Part shown: positions 6,450 through 8,331 of the stretch, piece by piece
How positions within the stretch are numbered: position 1 is the stretch's first letter
Layout of the letters: every line of letters begins with the position of its first letter
Assembly (NCBI GenBank): GCA_947504795.1
Contig: CANNJG010000083.1
Coordinates: forward strand, 1-8,331
Source: Legionellaceae bacterium
GTDB taxonomy: Bacteria > Pseudomonadota > Gammaproteobacteria > Legionellales > Legionellaceae
Direction of reading: 5' to 3'
Length of the DNA stretch: 8,331 nucleotides
Translations under genes and position numbers: made by a program
Notes under the pieces: generated by a model
The model's input: only the letters and a program-made list of their open reading frames with translations
Databases searched by the model: none
What the model was told of the DNA's origin: nothing

Positions 6450-8011
6450 ATCCCACCCCGATAAAACATAGGAGTCAGCCCCCCGCGTTTCGGTGGTTAT
6501 CACCCGATCTACTTTACCTTTTGCTGTATTTGATTGTTTTTTTGGTGGCAACTCTACACTTACCTAAGTACGTCACAGATTGTTATGAAGCGCAAACGGC
6601 CATGATAAGTTTTGGTATCATTGGTATTTGGCGCAACTGCTGGTGGTTAAATCATATTATTCGTTCCTTTATTTACGGACGGATTGTGTTTCCAAAACGC
6701 CGAATAAAAGCAAATCATTTATGGGCATGCGGTTGGCGACCGGAGCGTTTATTTTTTATGATGACGACGTATCAAGAGCTACAAGCAACCACTGAGATCG
6801 TTTTACAGTCTATTTTAGATGAATGCGCCCCCTTATTGATCCCGGTAAAATTATTCATCGGAACAGGCGCAGATAAAGATGAATCTTTTATTGAAAATTT
6901 CTTTGCTCAAAAAACCACAGATTTTCCATTAGAAGTCGTTATTATTAGACAAAAACAGCCAGGAAAACGCCATGCCATTGCTGAAACGTTAAGAGCCATT
7001 ATACGCCATGGGTTAAAAGCTGAGGACTTAGTTGTGTTTATGGACGGCGACACTTTTTTTAAATCCGGCTGCTTGCAATTATGTCTACCATTTTTTGAAC
7101 TTTATCCTAAGATGCAAGCGCTTACGACGCATGAAGATGCCGTTGTTATACAAGGACCCACCTGGATAAAAAAATGGCTCGATATGCGCTTTGCACAACG
7201 TGATTTCACCATGCGTTCCTATTCTCTTTCCAATAAAATTTTAACCTTAACCGGAAGAATGTCGATTTTTAGAGGGAAACACCTCTGCGAGCCTGACTTT
7301 ATTAAAATAATAGAAAGTGATCACCTCACGCATTGGTTATGGGGCGAGTATCGATTTCTTTCGGGTGATGATAAAAGCACTTGGTATTATCTTCTAAAAG
7401 AGGGCGCGGAGATGCTGTATATTCCTGACGCAGTCACCGTCACTATCGAATATATTAAAGGTAACCCATTCGATCGGATGAAAGAAAACCTTCGACGATG
7501 GAATGGCAATACCTTACGCAATGGCGCGCGTGCTATTAAGCTTGGACCGAAAACGACCGGGCTTTTTATATGGTGGTGTTTAATCGATCAAAGGTGCGCT
7601 ATTTGGACGATGCTGATTGGTCATATGATGGTTATTATCATCGGATTCACTCAAGGTTGGGGGTTTCTTTGGGCTGCCCTTCTCTGGATTGCACTTTCAC
7701 GCCTTTGTGTTTCGTGTATGTTATTTGTTCATGCTCGGCGCCTAGATATAACGTTTCCATTTTTGGTTTATATTAATCAATTTATGAGTACCCTTATTAA
7801 AATTTATATTGTATTTCGTTTGCCTCAACAGCGATGGAAAAATCGTGGGAATCAGCAGGCAGGTTTTGCACTTCCTAAAGGCGGAAAACTAAAAGAGTGG
7901 GTAGCGACGTACTTAACCATTTTTTATTGCACCTGTTGTTTTTTTATTATTTTGATAGTTCTCAAATTAGTGTCTTTCCCAACGCTTGGGGATATTAAAG
8001 TCTTATTTTAA
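6437..8011 (+). CDS. alg8: Alg8-like mannuronan synthase (GT2 membrane glycosyltransferase)
   Basis: This inner-membrane family 2 glycosyltransferase of 524 residues is predicted to polymerise GDP-mannuronate into polymannuronate and pass it across the membrane. Hydrophobic segments lie near 24-42 and 55-80 before the catalytic domain, and several more follow at about 375-465 and 490-514. Catalytic marks are PGKRHAIAE (175-183), MDGDTFF (202-208, the D-x-D metal site), WLDMRFAQRDFTM (247-259), LTGRMSIFR (271-279) and GDDKSTW (310-316, catalytic base). The QxxRW region reads NLRRW (351-355), with N in place of Q and followed by NGNTLRNGARA. The LDMRFAQR, LTGRMS and GDDKS strings are the Alg8 pattern rather than that of cellulose or hyaluronan synthases. 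It starts 13 bp inside the lyase gene, so translation is coupled. No PilZ domain is visible, so it cannot sense c-di-GMP by itself as far as seen. Confidence 0.88.
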   Translation: MAALDPTPIKHRSQPPAFRWLSPDLLYLLLYLIVFLVATLHLPKYVTDCYEAQTAMISFGIIGIWRNCWWLNHIIRSFIYGRIVFPKRRIKANHLWACGWRPERLFFMMTTYQELQATTEIVLQSILDECAPLLIPVKLFIGTGADKDESFIENFFAQKTTDFPLEVVIIRQKQPGKRHAIAETLRAIIRHGLKAEDLVVFMDGDTFFKSGCLQLCLPFFELYPKMQALTTHEDAVVIQGPTWIKKWLDMRFAQRDFTMRSYSLSNKILTLTGRMSIFRGKHLCEPDFIKIIESDHLTHWLWGEYRFLSGDDKSTWYYLLKEGAEMLYIPDAVTVTIEYIKGNPFDRMKENLRRWNGNTLRNGARAIKLGPKTTGLFIWWCLIDQRCAIWTMLIGHMMVIIIGFTQGWGFLWAALLWIALSRLCVSCMLFVHARRLDITFPFLVYINQFMSTLIKIYIVFRLPQQRWKNRGNQQAGFALPKGGKLKEWVATYLTIFYCTCCFFIILIVLKLVSFPTLGDIKVLF

Positions 8012-8230
8012 ACCTATATTCCGCAGCAAATTCCCCATAATTTTCAATTAACATGATTTATATTAAATCAATCTGTCCGCTCCAAGAAAAAGATCTAACG
8101 AAATTAAGAAATAGATCAACTCAATTAGCCCGGATTCCGCACCTGATTTTACGAATAAACACCCCAGTAGCGGTCTCCTAAACAGTTCAAGATAATCTTT
8201 TGCCTTTCATTTAGATTGAGAATGGTCAAG
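8012..8230. other. Intergenic stretch between alg8 and the group II intron
   Basis: No convincing gene or terminator is seen. A 42-codon plus-strand frame (8053-8181) begins MIYIKSICPLQEKDLTKLRN and faintly recalls the N-terminus of IS630-type transposases, but it has no ribosome-binding site and stops early. On the minus strand an open frame of 26 codons (8229-8149) runs out of the intron junction and ends DRYWGVYS; it could be the 3' exon of a gene split by the intron. The two overlap, so at most one is real. Confidence 0.5.
8054..8070. repeat. AT-rich palindrome TGATTTA-TAT-TAAATCA
   Basis: Perfect 7-bp arms at 8054-8060 and 8064-8070 around a 3-nt centre lie 42 bp after the alg8 stop. 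It could be a regulator site or a weak transcript end. The lack of GC pairs and of a T-run argues against an intrinsic terminator. Confidence 0.5.
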
Positions 8231-8270
8231 GTCGAGTAGACCGGAGGAACTTCCCCTCCAGCCTCTCACA
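8231..8270 (-). ncRNA. Group II intron domain VI with branch-point adenosine
   Basis: A 9-bp stem pairs minus-strand GGCTGGAGG (8263-8255) with CCTCCGGTC (8247-8239) around a 7-nt loop. Below it, GAGA (8267-8264) pairs with T at 8238 and CTC at 8236-8234, leaving the A at 8237 bulged. That A is the seventh nucleotide from the predicted 3' splice site at 8231, the position expected for the lariat branch point. Confidence 0.75.
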
Positions 8271-8304
8271 GAACGCTACGTGAACCTCTCGATTCATACC
8301 GCTC
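8271..8304 (-). ncRNA. Group II intron domain V
   Basis: This is exactly 34 nt, starting GAGCGGTATG and ending CGTAGCGTTC on the minus strand. The catalytic AGC triad is at nt 2-4, a GNRA tetraloop GAGA is at nt 15-18 capped by a 4-bp stem AATC/GGTT, and an asymmetric bulge lies on the 3' strand. Compared with the common GAGCCG/CGGTTC lower stem, pair 5-30 is flipped to G-C while pair 6-29 is G-G. The sequence and layout are those of domain V, the ribozyme core. Confidence 0.85.
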
Positions 8305-8331
8305 TTGTTAAGCAAACGCACCCTTTATTCC

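Larger units (their letters stand above)
8231..8331 (-). mobile_element. 3' end of a group II intron (domains V and VI)
   Basis: The minus strand carries the 3' end of a bacterial group II intron whose body lies beyond the right edge. Domain V and domain VI follow each other directly, and the intron ends in GAC at 8233-8231, obeying the AY rule. The reverse transcriptase, if present, would be to the right. Domain V has a G-G mismatch in its lower stem, which hints at a decayed copy. No 5' exon is visible, so the target gene and site class are unknown. Confidence 0.8.

Noticed and set aside
8053..8181. 42-codon plus-strand frame resembling an IS630 transposase N-terminus
   Set aside because: The likeness (LQEKDLTKLRN...QLARIPHLILRI) is faint, there is no ribosome-binding site and the frame ends where the family would continue; kept only as a remark in the intergenic entry.

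Overview
The window carries two separate cell-surface polysaccharide gene groups, a cell-wall hydrolase and a small membrane-protein gene, with a mobile-element remnant at each edge. Base composition is moderately AT-rich. AlgD, an Alg8-like synthase and an AlgL-like lyase point to a gammaproteobacterium. A Legionella/Coxiella-type host would fit the composition and the arabinose-donor genes, but that placement is inference.

Layout. Positions 1-149 are the terminus of an insertion sequence, probably IS21 family. It holds four GTGTTCAC-type repeats at 23-24 bp spacing and ends in CA exactly where an open reading frame breaks. Positions 150-2330 (minus strand) are a tightly overlapping operon transcribed right to left: an HAD-UbiA fusion, a GtrA-family membrane protein, then a DprE1-like FAD oxidase cut by the insertion sequence after about 117 codons. 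Positions 2498-2665 (minus) hold a 55-codon DUF3309-type membrane protein. Positions 2812-3780 (minus) encode an MltB-type lytic transglycosylase. Divergent from it, positions 4042-8011 (plus) hold a three-gene operon: algD, an algL-like lyase and an alg8-like synthase. Positions 8012-8230 hold no convincing gene. From 8231 to the right edge lies the 3' end (domains V and VI) of a group II intron on the minus strand.

How the genes work together. The left operon matches the route that makes polyprenyl-phosphate D-arabinofuranose: phosphoribosyl transfer to the lipid carrier and dephosphorylation (HAD-UbiA), oxidation as the first half of 2'-epimerisation (DprE1), and a GtrA-family protein often linked to lipid-sugar translocation. 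Because DprE1 is broken, the pathway is probably inactive unless another copy exists. The right operon matches alginate/polymannuronate production: AlgD makes GDP-mannuronate, the Alg8-like enzyme polymerises it at the inner membrane, and the AlgL-like enzyme cleaves polymer in the periplasm. The usual partners (Alg44, AlgK, AlgE, AlgG, AlgX, AlgI/J/F, AlgA) are absent from the window, so this is either a reduced system or one scattered over the genome.

The strongest points are the compact algD-lyase-alg8 operon, the arabinose-donor operon broken by an insertion sequence, and the group II intron end with a recognisable domain V and branch-point adenosine.
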